Below are positions 35,616 through 43,594 of a stretch of 43,594 nt of DNA, in pieces. The position numbers and the translations under genes are program-made. Numbering within the stretch: the first letter of the stretch is position 1; the number at the start of each line of letters is the position of its first letter. Origin of the DNA: an uncultured Alistipes sp. (GTDB lineage: Bacteria; Bacteroidota; Bacteroidia; Bacteroidales; Rikenellaceae); assembly GCA_900546005.1 (NCBI GenBank), contig URBJ01000006.1:1-43594 (forward strand), written 5' to 3'. The notes under the pieces were generated by a model that worked only from the letters and a program-made list of their open reading frames with translations, had not been told where the DNA came from and did not search any database.

Positions 35616-37178
35616 CTACAACGGAATATTCGAATGTTTCTTCGGAGGATTCGACATCCGCTTGTTTACCAATGATTCCAGAGCCCGGATAATCCGGAAA
35701 CGGGTATTACGCGGTTCGATAATGTCATCGATATATCCGAACCGGGCCGCAACATACGGATTCGCAAATTTATCGCGATATTCGGCCTCACGACTGGCAA
35801 TGAATTCCGCTTTCTCTTTTTCATCCTCGATGGCGGCAATCTCTTTAGAGAGCAATACCTCGATCGCACCTTTGGGTCCCATAACGGCAATCTCGGCCGT
35901 CGGCCATGCGTAGTTGATGTCTCCGCGCAGATGTTTCGAGCTCATCACGCAGTAGGCACCGCCATAGGCCTTACGCAAGATAACCGTAACTTTGGGAACC
36001 GTTGCTTCGCCGTATGCAAAGAGCAGTTTTGCACCATGTACGATAATTCCGCCATACTCCTGAGCCGTTCCGGGCAGGAAGCCGGGCACATCGACAAACG
36101 TCACGATCGGAATATTGAACGCGTCGCAGAAGCGGACGAAACGCGCCGCCTTACGCGAAGCGTTGATATCCAGCACTCCGGCCAAGAATTTCGGCTGATT
36201 GGCAATGATTCCGACGCTCTGTCCGTTGAACCGGGCGAAACAGGTCACGATATTCGGAGCAAAACGGGGCTGGCTCTCCAGAATATCTCCGTTGTCGACC
36301 ACCGCACGAATCACATCCAAAACGTTGTACGGCTTATTCGGATTATCGGGAATGATATCGTTGAGCACATCGTCCATCCGGTCGATCGCATCGGTACACT
36401 CTACGCGGGGCGCATCCTCCATATTGTTCGACGGCAGGAAGCTCAACAGTTTCCGCAGCAGGGCGATACCCTCCTCTTCGCTGTCGACGGCAAAGTGAGC
36501 GACACCGCTCTTGGTCGAGTGTATCGACGCTCCTCCCAACTGTTCTTGAGAGACTTCCTCTCCGGTCACCGTTTTCACCACCTTCGGGCCCGTCACGAAC
36601 ATGTAGCTATGTCCTTGATTCATCAGGATAAAATCGGTCAAGGCAGGCGAATAGACCGCACCTCCGGCGCAAGGTCCAAAAATAGCGGAGATCTGAGGAA
36701 TAACGCCCGAAGCGAGGATATTACGCTGGAAAATTTCGGTATATCCGGAAAGGCTGTTGACCCCCTCTTGAATACGGGCTCCCCCCGAATCGTTGATTCC
36801 GATCACCGGAGCCCCGTTTTTCATGGCCATATCCATCACCTTGCAGATCTTTGCGGCAAACGTTTCGGACAGAGAGCCTCCGAACACCGTAAAGTCCTGC
36901 GAAAAGACATAGACCTGACGGCCGTCAATCGTTCCGCGTCCGGTCACTACGCCATCCCCAAAATAGGTCTCCTCTCCGAGCCCGAAGTTGTTGCAACGGT
37001 GCTCCACAAACATATCGAACTCCTCGAACGATCCCTCGTCGAGCAACATCTTGATCCGTTCACGCGCCGTTTGTTTCCCTTTTTTATGTTGGGAATCAAT
37101 TCGTTTCTGTCCGCCTCCGAGTCTCGCCTTATCGCGATACTCCATCAGCTCCTTGATTTTATTTTGAATCTCGCTCAT
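35616..37178 (-). CDS. mmdA: Methylmalonyl-CoA decarboxylase / propionyl-CoA carboxylase carboxyltransferase subunit
   Basis: 520 residues, full length for the family (about 515). The subunit transfers the carboxyl group between methylmalonyl-CoA and biotin in the succinate-propionate pathway. Crotonase-fold halves are visible with the oxyanion-hole glycines in [14 protein letters not shown] (about residue 125), [17 protein letters not shown], and in the C-half [18 protein letters not shown] and [18 protein letters not shown]. It lies between the epimerase (19-bp gap) and the OadG-like gene (2-bp gap). Whether it works as decarboxylase or carboxylase depends on partners not visible here. Confidence 0.93.
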   Translation of the reverse strand: MSEIQNKIKELMEYRDKARLGGGQKRIDSQHKKGKQTARERIKMLLDEGSFEEFDMFVEHRCNNFGLGEETYFGDGVVTGRGTIDGRQVYVFSQDFTVFGGSLSETFAAKICKVMDMAMKNGAPVIGINDSGGARIQEGVNSLSGYTEIFQRNILASGVIPQISAIFGPCAGGAVYSPALTDFILMNQGHSYMFVTGPKVVKTVTGEEVSQEQLGGASIHSTKSGVAHFAVDSEEEGIALLRKLLSFLPSNNMEDAPRVECTDAIDRMDDVLNDIIPDNPNKPYNVLDVIRAVVDNGDILESQPRFAPNIVTCFARFNGQSVGIIANQPKFLAGVLDINASRKAARFVRFCDAFNIPIVTFVDVPGFLPGTAQEYGGIIVHGAKLLFAYGEATVPKVTVILRKAYGGAYCVMSSKHLRGDINYAWPTAEIAVMGPKGAIEVLLSKEIAAIEDEKEKAEFIASREAEYRDKFANPYVAARFGYIDDIIEPRNTRFRIIRALESLVNKRMSNPPKKHSNIPL

Positions 37179-37197
37179 TTTCTTTCGGTTTTAAATT

Positions 37198-37608
37198 TCA
37201 CTTGTTTTTATCCTCACACAGTTCGGTCAACACGCCGCCCGTGGATTTGGGGTGCAGGAACGCGATACTCAGCCCTTCGGCTCCGCCTCGGGGCTCCTTA
37301 TCGATCAGCCTGATGCCATTGGCCTCACACTCTGCCAACGCCTCTTCAATTCCCTCTACGGCAAAAGCGACATGATGTACGCCCTCACCCCGTTTTTCTA
37401 TAAATTTACCGATAGATCCCTCCGGAGAGGTCGATTCAAGCAGCTCGATTTTCGTCTGTCCCACTTTGAAAAAAGCGGTACGCACCTTCTGATCGGCCAC
37501 CTCTTCGATGTTATAACACTTGGTCCCGAGCATTTTTTCCCAGTAAGGGATCGCCGTATCTAAACTTTTAACAGCAATACCCAGATGTTCAATGTGAGAT
37601 ACTTTCAT
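37198..37608 (-). CDS. mce: Methylmalonyl-CoA epimerase
   Basis: 136 residues, the normal length. The enzyme interconverts (R)- and (S)-methylmalonyl-CoA, linking the mutase product to the carboxyltransferase. It is a glyoxalase/VOC-fold protein of two beta-alpha-beta-beta-beta modules: metal ligands are expected in HIEHLGIAV at the N-terminus, GVHHVAFAV in the middle and near LTELCE at the C-terminus, and Glu in IELLEST. It is the first gene of the four-gene methylmalonyl module, transcribed on the minus strand. Confidence 0.95.
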   Translation of the reverse strand: MKVSHIEHLGIAVKSLDTAIPYWEKMLGTKCYNIEEVADQKVRTAFFKVGQTKIELLESTSPEGSIGKFIEKRGEGVHHVAFAVEGIEEALAECEANGIRLIDKEPRGGAEGLSIAFLHPKSTGGVLTELCEDKNK

Positions 37609-37675
37609 AACGGTTCAGTTTTTTAGATTAGTAACTATATGTTTTTCGTTTCAGTTTCCGACAGATTTATATTCA

Positions 37676-38836
37676 CTATACCACCAGCCGTCGTGTCACC
37701 TTCCACCGTTTCATCACCCACACGATCACTCCGCTGACGACAAACGCCGAGCAGGCCATACACACGATGCGCAAGAAATAGGGCATCGATCCGAAGCCGG
37801 CAAAGCAGTCATACGCAACATGTACGAAGATGAAGTGGCACAAGTAGATTCCGAAAGTGAGCGACGCCAGATTCGCCAACCATCGCGACGGTTTCAGATT
37901 CAGTTTTCGAATGACGACAAATACAGCGTAGGTCATCATAAAGACATTGATTCCGGTAAAGTACCAGACGATCTCCAGATAAGCATAATTTCCGGGATAT
38001 TGTTTCTGGAACCAGACGTATCCCAAAGCCGTAATCAGATAACCCACGACAAACATCGGCACAACGATGCAGAGCGTTTTTCTCCAGCTCCATGCAGGCG
38101 GATATAACACCAAATAATGAGCAAGAACCAAATATCCGATAAATCCGGACACATAATAAAACGTTCCGTACAGATTCCAGTCACACTCACCCAAAAGTCC
38201 CATGTGGCCGTAATTTCCGGCATAACCGAGCATCGGAGCGATCATTCTCAGATAGGGTAACAGCAGCGTTGCGCCCCATACCCACAAGAAAAGTCGAATT
38301 TCCCGTTTCGTCGCCCGTTCGAGCCATGCACTCAGGATCGGAAGAATCAGATAGAGTCCGACCAACATGTAGAGATACCACAACGGAGTGGTGTCGAAAT
38401 TAAAGTTGAAGATAAAGGTGTAGAGTTTGACACCGGTTGCCTGCGGCGTAAATCCATCGGCCGGGAGCGCCGCATTCGCACTGTGCGGCTGAATATAATT
38501 CAAATAGACAAAAAACAGAATCGGCAGGGCGATCGACCAAAAGATCAACGGAACGATGATCCGGCCGATCCGTTTCCGGTAGAAATCGGCCATACCCCTC
38601 TGCACGGGCAGCAGCAGGACGCCCGTCATCATAACGAACAACGGCACGCTCGAACGGACCAGACTTCCGGCGAACGCCCCGGTCAGAAACGAGGCCCGAT
38701 CCTGATCGAACTGGGCAACGAACGGATCGCAACAGTGGGCGAATACTACCAGAAAACACGACAACACACGCAACAGATCGACCCATCCGATCCGTTCGTC
38801 CTGTCGCAAATGCACACCCGATCGATTCATATCCAT
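37676..38836 (-). CDS. Membrane acyltransferase (acyltransferase 3 / OafA-like)
   Basis: 386 residues with about ten hydrophobic segments across the length. The N-terminal segment RIGWVDLLRVLSCFLVVFAH contains the family's conserved Arg and the His at the end of the first helix. These enzymes transfer O-acyl (often acetyl or succinyl) groups to sugars of LPS, exopolysaccharide or peptidoglycan at the inner membrane. ATG 38830 is an alternative start. A one-mismatch -7 element (TAACTTCG, minus, 38856-38863) lies just upstream. The 67-bp gap to mce may or may not contain a separate promoter; the substrate is unknown. Confidence 0.87.
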   Translation of the reverse strand: MDMNRSGVHLRQDERIGWVDLLRVLSCFLVVFAHCCDPFVAQFDQDRASFLTGAFAGSLVRSSVPLFVMMTGVLLLPVQRGMADFYRKRIGRIIVPLIFWSIALPILFFVYLNYIQPHSANAALPADGFTPQATGVKLYTFIFNFNFDTTPLWYLYMLVGLYLILPILSAWLERATKREIRLFLWVWGATLLLPYLRMIAPMLGYAGNYGHMGLLGECDWNLYGTFYYVSGFIGYLVLAHYLVLYPPAWSWRKTLCIVVPMFVVGYLITALGYVWFQKQYPGNYAYLEIVWYFTGINVFMMTYAVFVVIRKLNLKPSRWLANLASLTFGIYLCHFIFVHVAYDCFAGFGSMPYFLRIVCMACSAFVVSGVIVWVMKRWKVTRRLVV

Positions 38837-38978
38837 ACCTACCTATCGCTTCCTGCGAAGTTAATATTTTTTTTAAGAAATTACAATCGGAATGGTCTCT
38901 TCCACCCCCGATTCGAACAAAACGGGGTCGATGTTGCAACTTTTCGCTCCGCAGAACGTTTTATCTAAAAGAAATGAT

Positions 38979-38986
38979 TATTTTTG
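38979..38986 (+). promoter_or_regulatory. -7 promoter element for the thioredoxin-fold gene
   Basis: TATTTTTG matches TAnnTTTG, 17 bp before ATG 39003. The T-run at 38959-38962 is 16 bp away, a poor -33 match. Confidence 0.4.
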
Positions 38987-39002
38987 TTAAAACTGTCCGC
39001 CT

Positions 39003-39464
39003 ATGAAAAAGTTCATTATTCTGTTAGGCATGTTGTTGCTTACGGGCAACGCACTCTTGGCCCAAAAACTGATCATTGGCGTCAAAGCTCCCGACCTAAA
39101 GATCAAGGAGTGGATCACCGAGAGGTCTCTGACCAACGGCAAACCCACACTGATCGAATTCTTCTTCTCGCGCAGCCAACCGAGTTGCAGCAGATTGGCC
39201 GTGATGGACACGCTTGCGAGAAAATATGGAGACAGCCTCAACGTAATCGTCATCGCCTGCGAACCAAAAGAGCGCGTAATCAAGGCAACCGAAGCGTACC
39301 TGTTTGCCGTCGGACTGGATACCGACAACAAAACTTTTTCCGCCTACGGAGCGGAATTCGTACCGTTCGGCGTACTGCTCGACGACAAGAACAGAGTGCT
39401 TTGGTTCGGAAATTCTTCGAAATTCGGAGAGAAAGAGCTGCAACACACGTTACTGAAGAGATAA
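39003..39464 (+). CDS. Exported thioredoxin-fold (TlpA-like) protein with a single Cys
   Basis: 153 residues with a signal peptide (MKKFIILLGMLLLTGNALLA). The fold pattern of TlpA/ResA-like proteins is seen in GVKAPDLKIKEWI, PTLIEFFFSRSQPSC and FGVLLDDKNRVLWFG. The usual CxxC active site is reduced to one cysteine (Cys62); the first position is not Cys, so classical dithiol exchange is unlikely. It could act as a monothiol reductase, peroxiredoxin-like protein or scaffold. The PqaA-like gene follows after 43 bp containing a small hairpin; the two may be co-transcribed. Confidence 0.75.
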   Translation: MKKFIILLGMLLLTGNALLAQKLIIGVKAPDLKIKEWITERSLTNGKPTLIEFFFSRSQPSCSRLAVMDTLARKYGDSLNVIVIACEPKERVIKATEAYLFAVGLDTDNKTFSAYGAEFVPFGVLLDDKNRVLWFGNSSKFGEKELQHTLLKR

Positions 39465-39469
39465 CCCAC

Positions 39470-39489
39470 CAGAAGGCTACGCCCTTCTG
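39470..39489. other. Small intergenic hairpin
   Basis: CAGAAGG (39470-39476) pairs with CCTTCTG (39483-39489), 7 bp around a 6-nt loop. No U-run follows on the plus strand (ATCTAAAAC), so it is at best an mRNA-stability or partial-termination element between the two plus-strand genes. Confidence 0.35.
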
Positions 39490-39507
39490 ATCTAAAACCG
39501 TTCCGCC

Positions 39508-40887
39508 ATGTCAAGCCTTCTTCGCCGGCTGCTTCCGCTCGGCATGCTATTCTTCGCAATCTTTGCACACTCCGCCCTTTTCGGACAAGAGAGTGCCGAC
39601 AGCAGCAGCGTTGCCGTATCGCCGGCTACCGCACTGGAAAATTATCTGCACAACGGAGACCTCACCTACCATTGGGAGGTGATCGAAACGACTCAAATAG
39701 GAGGAGTTGCCACCTATCACCTCTTGCTAACTTCTCAGACGTGGCGAGACATAGTATGGACCCACCAGCTCTCCATTTTCGTTCCGACGGAGATATCCCG
39801 TCCGGGAGCCCTGCTGATGATCACCGGAGGGTCCAACAGCAACGGAGCCCCCGATTGGGTGGAGGAGACCGGAGAACATTACCTGCTGTCGCAAATCGCC
39901 AAGAAGAGTCATGCCGTCACGGCGCTGGTTCGTCAGGTCCCCAACCAACCGCTGTTCGACAGCCTGCAAGAGGATCCATTAGTCGCCTATACGTTATACA
40001 ACTACATCAAAGACGGCGATATGACGTGGCCACTGCTGTTTCCGATGACCAAAAGCGCCGTCCGGGCCATGGATGCCGTAACGGAGTTCTGCGCCGAAGA
40101 GCTGCACACCAAAATCGACGGTTTTTTTGTTACGGGCGGATCGAAACGGGGATGGACCACATGGCTGGCAGCTGCCCAAGACGATCGGGTGCGGGCTGCG
40201 GCACCGATGGTGATCGACATGCTGAACATACCGGCCAGCATGCTCTACCAGACTCAGGTCTTCGGCTCATACAGCGATCAGATAAACGATTATGATGAAG
40301 CCGGCGTGTTGCAGCTATTAGAGTCGGAAGCCGGCAAACAGATCGTCCAGATGATCGACCCGTACAGCTACCGCCACCGCCTTACCATGCCGAAACTGTT
40401 GATTATGGCAACGAACGACCACTATTGGGTTACGGATAACGTAAAAAACTATATCGATTCGATTCCGGGCATCAACCGCCTGCGTTATATTCCGAACGCC
40501 GGACACAACATGAACGGCGGTGAAGAGGCCATGGAAACGGTGGGCGTCTTTTTTGCATCGTTGTTCTCGGATCAGATGTTTCCGACCTGTTCATGGAAAG
40601 GGGTCACCCGTAATCACCGTTTAAAGATCGATGTCGACATGTCGCGCGAAGATTTGATCGGCGCCGAGCTGTGGAAAGCCACCTCTTCCTCGCGTGATTT
40701 CAGACAATCGGCATGGGAATCCACACCCGTTGAACTTCCGCAGGAGGGAAACCTTCTTCTCGACATTCCACTATCGGGCAAAGGGTACGAAGCCTACTAC
40801 GTCAACCTGATCTATCAAACGGAGGAGGGAACTCCCTATAAGATTTCGACCCGCATCTTCATGACCGGAGACGGGAAGCTCCTCTAA
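39508..40887 (+). CDS. PhoPQ-activated pathogenicity-related (PqaA-like) alpha/beta hydrolase
   Basis: 459 residues with a signal peptide (about residues 1-25), so exported. It matches the PqaA family, named from Salmonella but widespread in gut Bacteroidota, with an alpha/beta-hydrolase core: RPGALLMITGGSNSNGAP near the N-terminus and the nucleophile elbow GGSKRGWTTW at about residues 209-218 (Ser in GxSxxG). The late segment PNAGHNMNGGE holds the probable catalytic His. The substrate is unknown; esterase or peptidase activity is plausible. The gene ends at the convergent terminator at 40917-40955 shared with clpX. Confidence 0.9.
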   Translation: MSSLLRRLLPLGMLFFAIFAHSALFGQESADSSSVAVSPATALENYLHNGDLTYHWEVIETTQIGGVATYHLLLTSQTWRDIVWTHQLSIFVPTEISRPGALLMITGGSNSNGAPDWVEETGEHYLLSQIAKKSHAVTALVRQVPNQPLFDSLQEDPLVAYTLYNYIKDGDMTWPLLFPMTKSAVRAMDAVTEFCAEELHTKIDGFFVTGGSKRGWTTWLAAAQDDRVRAAAPMVIDMLNIPASMLYQTQVFGSYSDQINDYDEAGVLQLLESEAGKQIVQMIDPYSYRHRLTMPKLLIMATNDHYWVTDNVKNYIDSIPGINRLRYIPNAGHNMNGGEEAMETVGVFFASLFSDQMFPTCSWKGVTRNHRLKIDVDMSREDLIGAELWKATSSSRDFRQSAWESTPVELPQEGNLLLDIPLSGKGYEAYYVNLIYQTEEGTPYKISTRIFMTGDGKLL

Positions 40888-40916
40888 CGATAGGGTGCAG
40901 ACAGGATGACATAAAA

Positions 40917-40955
40917 AAGGAGGGGTGAAAATCATATTGATTTTCACCCCTCCTT
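40917..40955. terminator. Strong bidirectional terminator between PqaA-like gene and clpX
   Basis: A perfect 18-bp stem (40917-40934 with 40938-40955) with a 3-nt loop. On the minus strand it is followed by TTTTTT, ideal for clpX transcripts, which end 141 bp upstream at 41096; on the plus strand the U-run is weak. The rest of the gap to 41095 contains only a small hairpin at 41001-41019. Confidence 0.9.
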
Positions 40956-41095
40956 CGATTTATCTTCTCCGGTTCTCTTTCTCAGGCTCCGTAAATACGC
41001 CCCTTGCTTTCATCAAGGGAGTCTAAAAAACTGCTATTCCGACAACATGCAAGAATCCCTTTCTCGAATCGATCCGTATCTTCCGAATCGACCGG

Positions 41096-42349
41096 CTATC
41101 CGGCTGCCTGCAACTGTTTGTTTTTCTCGTTGTCGAGCCGACTCTTCACATAGGCCTCGGTGATCCGCAACGTTTTGCGATCGCTCTGTCCGGGAAGTTC
41201 ATACATGCTGTCCATCATGATCGTCTCGCAAATCGACCGCAATCCACGGGCTCCCAAACGATACTCGATCGCCTTATCGACAATGTAGTCCAACGCCGCA
41301 TCGTCGAACGTCAGCTTGATGCCATCCATTTCGAACAGACGGACATACTGCCGGATGATCGCATTCTTCGGCTCGGTCAGTATCGAACGCAGCGCTGCAC
41401 GGTCAAGCGGTTCCAGATAGGTCAAAACCGGAACCCGGCCGATCAACTCGGGAATCAATCCGAAGGCCTTCAGATCCTGCGGCATGATGTATTGCATGAT
41501 GTTCTCCTTGTCGATCCGCTCTTTGCGCAACTGACCATATCCTACAACCTGCGTATTGAGCCGCTGTGCAATCTTCTTTTCGATGCCGTCGAAAGCTCCT
41601 CCGCATATAAACAGAATATTGGACGTATTCACCTGAATGAATTTCTGGTCCGGATGCTTGCGTCCTCCCTGAGGCGGAACATTCACCACCGTTCCCTCCA
41701 ATATCTTCAACAGCGCCTGCTGCACACCCTCTCCCGAAACATCCCGCGTAATGGAAGGGTTATCGCCTTTGCGGGCAATCTTGTCGATCTCGTCGATGAA
41801 GACGATACCCCGTTCCGCCTGAGCCACGTCGTAATCGGCCACCTGAAGCAGCCGCGTCAGAATGCTCTCGACATCCTCTCCGACATATCCGGCTTCGGTC
41901 AGCACCGTCGCATCGACAATCGTAAACGGCACCTTCAGCAGTTTGGCAATCGTTCGGGCCATCAGCGTCTTCCCGGTTCCCGTAGGCCCCACAAGCATGA
42001 TGTTCGACTTGTCTATCTCGATCTGACGATCGCCTTCCGATTCATGCAGCAATCTCTTATAATGATTGTACACGGCCACCGCCATACTCCGTTTGGCCCG
42101 ATCCTGTCCGATAACATATTCGTCCAGAAACGATTTGATCTGGGTCGGTTTCAGCAGCTCCTCCATCTTGAAGCTCGGGGCCTGACGGCGAGTCTGCTCC
42201 ATCGCCTCTTCCAGAATGGCATGTCCCCGCTCGATACACTGGTCGCAAATATGGCTGCCATCCTCTCCGTCGAACATGACCGATACCTCCGTACGGGGTT
42301 GTCCACAAAACGAACAGTGATCGACCCGTCTTCCGTTTTCTTTCTCCAT
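41096..42349 (-). CDS. clpX: ATP-dependent Clp protease ATP-binding subunit ClpX
   Basis: 417 residues, full length. ClpX is the AAA+ unfoldase that feeds tagged proteins to ClpP. The N-terminal zinc-binding domain has Cys12, Cys15, Cys35 and Cys38. Walker A GPTGTGKT is at residues 121-128, the pore loop GYVGE follows, Walker B is in [11 protein letters not shown], and the RKH loop is in GGRKHPDQ. The sensor-2 region GARGLRSI is near residue 370. It is transcribed after clpP with an 84-bp gap, the usual order, and ends near a strong terminator at 40917-40955. Confidence 0.97.
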   Translation of the reverse strand: MEKENGRRVDHCSFCGQPRTEVSVMFDGEDGSHICDQCIERGHAILEEAMEQTRRQAPSFKMEELLKPTQIKSFLDEYVIGQDRAKRSMAVAVYNHYKRLLHESEGDRQIEIDKSNIMLVGPTGTGKTLMARTIAKLLKVPFTIVDATVLTEAGYVGEDVESILTRLLQVADYDVAQAERGIVFIDEIDKIARKGDNPSITRDVSGEGVQQALLKILEGTVVNVPPQGGRKHPDQKFIQVNTSNILFICGGAFDGIEKKIAQRLNTQVVGYGQLRKERIDKENIMQYIMPQDLKAFGLIPELIGRVPVLTYLEPLDRAALRSILTEPKNAIIRQYVRLFEMDGIKLTFDDAALDYIVDKAIEYRLGARGLRSICETIMMDSMYELPGQSDRKTLRITEAYVKSRLDNEKNKQLQAAG

Positions 42350-42433
42350 TTCCTTATCTCCGTATTGATTCAGCTCCGACGCTCGCCGGAGCCTATTTCG
42401 TTTGTGTCAGTTTTGTTTTTAAACTCAGATGCC

Positions 42434-43111
42434 CTATTTCTTCTTACGAGGAGTCAGCACCTCATCGATCAGTCCATACTTCTTTGCCTCGGGAGCCGTC
42501 ATCCAGTAATCCCGATCGGCATCCTTCTCGATCTTTTTCATCGTCACACCGGAATGCGTCGACAAAATCTCATACAGCTCCTGTTTGGTCCGCAGGATCT
42601 GACGGGCCGTAATCTCGATGTCGGAGGCCTGTCCCTCGACTCCGCCCAGCGGTTGGTGGATCATCACCCGGGCGTGCGGCAATGCCGAACGTTTGCCTTT
42701 TGTACCGGCCGTCAGCAACACGGCACCCATACTGGCAGCAAGCCCCGTACAGATCGTCGCCACATCGGCACTGACTAACTGCATGGTGTCGTAAATTCCC
42801 AATCCCGCCGTCACCGAACCGCCCGGAGAGTTGATATAAATCTGAATATCCTTGTCGGGATCGGTCGACTCCAGAAACAACAGCTGAGCCTGAATGATGT
42901 TCGCCACGTCATCATTGATCGGACACCCGAGAAAAATAATCCGGTCCATCATCAGACGCGAGAATACATCCATCGCCGCAACGTTCATCTGACGCTCCTC
43001 GATAATGGTCGGCGAGATGGAATCCTGAACCGCCGAATTGAACCGATGGAGGGCCAAACTGCTGATGCCGGCATGTCCCATCGCAAACTTTTCAAATTCA
43101 CTTTTTCCCAT
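42434..43111 (-). CDS. clpP: ATP-dependent Clp protease proteolytic subunit ClpP
   Basis: 225 residues. ClpP is the tetradecameric serine protease that pairs with ClpX. The catalytic triad is complete: Ser127 in GLAASMGA, His152 in VMIHQPLGG and Asp201 in DRDYWM. The glycine-rich [11 protein letters not shown] segment that binds the substrate is present. The N-terminal ~30 residues are a little longer than in E. coli, as in other Bacteroidota. No TAnnTTTG element was found in the 134-bp gap upstream (43112-43245), which holds only a short hairpin around 43129-43142. Confidence 0.97.
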   Translation of the reverse strand: MGKSEFEKFAMGHAGISSLALHRFNSAVQDSISPTIIEERQMNVAAMDVFSRLMMDRIIFLGCPINDDVANIIQAQLLFLESTDPDKDIQIYINSPGGSVTAGLGIYDTMQLVSADVATICTGLAASMGAVLLTAGTKGKRSALPHARVMIHQPLGGVEGQASDIEITARQILRTKQELYEILSTHSGVTMKKIEKDADRDYWMTAPEAKKYGLIDEVLTPRKKK

Positions 43112-43245
43112 AGTTTTTTATGATTTGATTCCCTTTTCGGGACTATCTGTTTCACTTACAATTTTTCAATTCACTACAAACCCCGAACCAAAATGATCCG
43201 ACAGTGTACATTGCTCACCGCACCATCCTCTTCCTCAAACCGCAG

Positions 43246-43594
43246 CTACCGCACAGGCACATTACGAATCACGGAAACCACTGGACAGTGATCCGAAAGC
43301 CCGGACGGAACGACTCGGGTCGACTCCAACACCCACGCCCCGGCCGGATGCCCGAACAGGTAATCGATCTTCACCGTCGGATGTTCGGAGGGAAAAGTCG
43401 GCTCACGGTCGGTCAGCATTCCCCATCGTGCACACATGGTTTGTATTTCGGGAGCATCGGGTTCCACATTGAAATCGCCTCCAAGTACCATCGGATAACC
43501 GTACGCTTCGGCCTCCTGCGACACCGCTTCCGCCTGCTGCTGACGGCTCTCACTGGTCAAGGCCCAATGGGTCGAAGCGAACGCCACCGTGTCG
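43246..43594 (-). CDS. Endonuclease/exonuclease/phosphatase-family protein, C-terminal part
   Basis: Only the last ~115 residues are inside the window; the frame runs off the right edge (DTVAFASTHWALTSE at the start). The EEP catalytic motifs are present: GGDFNVEPDAPEIQ (Asp and Asn of the GDxN motif), the substrate-pocket segment HPTVKIDYLFG and SDHCPVVSV with the catalytic Asp-His pair. Family members cleave nucleic acids, phosphoinositides or other phosphodiesters. The N-terminus is unseen, so export and true substrate cannot be judged. It ends 134 bp upstream of clpP and is probably a separate unit. Confidence 0.85.
   Translation of the reverse strand, partial: DTVAFASTHWALTSESRQQQAEAVSQEAEAYGYPMVLGGDFNVEPDAPEIQTMCARWGMLTDREPTFPSEHPTVKIDYLFGHPAGAWVLESTRVVPSGLSDHCPVVSVIRNVPVR

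Noticed and set aside
38893..38930. GTTCGAATC T-loop-like sequence and CCCCG/CGGGG pairing, suggesting a tRNA 3' end or attachment site
   Set aside because: The loop would be 12 nt, and no acceptor, D or anticodon arm could be found upstream on either strand.
41001..41019. CCCTTG/CAAGGG hairpin downstream of clpX as a terminator
   Set aside because: Stem is only 6 bp with no U-run on either strand; the 18-bp hairpin at 40917-40955 is the better terminator.

Overview
The window is about 43.6 kb of chromosome from a member of the Bacteroidales, most likely an Alistipes-like gut bacterium. The assignment rests on a fused murF-alr gene, a Bacteroidota-type LptD, two DUF5689 lipoproteins beside a TonB-dependent receptor, several copies of the Bacteroidota promoter element TAnnTTTG, many signal-peptide glycosidases, and G+C a little above 50 %. 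Family names are recalled from sequence, not from a search. No rRNA, tRNA, CRISPR array or complete insertion sequence was seen, and no gene-free stretch exceeds 300 bp.

Layout. 1-4.1 kb: a partial GH127-type glycosidase, an unknown secreted protein and a nucleoside hydrolase (minus strand), divergent from a Tat-exported Gfo/Idh/MocA oxidoreductase. 4.3-9.1 kb (minus): an M3 peptidase lipoprotein and LptD. 9.2-17.1 kb (plus): an envelope and housekeeping block with N-acetylmuramoyl-L-alanine amidase, MlaD-like protein, MutS2, MurF-Alr fusion and an RsmI-like methyltransferase. 17.2-24.0 kb (plus): GH99-like, GH106-like and GH78 glycosidases and a DJ-1 protein, probably a small rhamnose-glycan degradation operon without SusC/SusD. 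24.1-25.1 kb (minus): era, which is broken. 25.2-26.8 kb (minus): a Spy-like protein and a membrane-anchored DNA/RNA endonuclease. 26.9 kb (plus): obg. 27.9-32.0 kb (minus): a TonB-dependent receptor with two overlapping DUF5689 lipoprotein genes. 32.2-38.8 kb (minus): GH20 and GH43/32-like glycosidases, the methylmalonyl-CoA module (biotin carrier, small OadG-like subunit, carboxyltransferase, epimerase) and a membrane acyltransferase. 39.0-40.9 kb (plus): a thioredoxin-fold protein and a PqaA-like hydrolase. 41.1-43.6 kb (minus): clpX, clpP and the end of an endonuclease/exonuclease/phosphatase-family protein.

The most striking observation is in era. The codons for the GHKG loop of the C-terminal KH domain are missing and replaced by about 115 bp of lower G+C that encode, in frame, part of the catalytic domain of a large serine recombinase. 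The normal Era C-terminus, stop codon and terminator follow in another frame. This is either a real disruption of a normally essential gene, or a chimeric assembly join at an AAGCAGGT microhomology. A second locus worth attention is the TonB receptor/DUF5689 operon next to a surface nuclease, which could be a nucleic-acid scavenging system.
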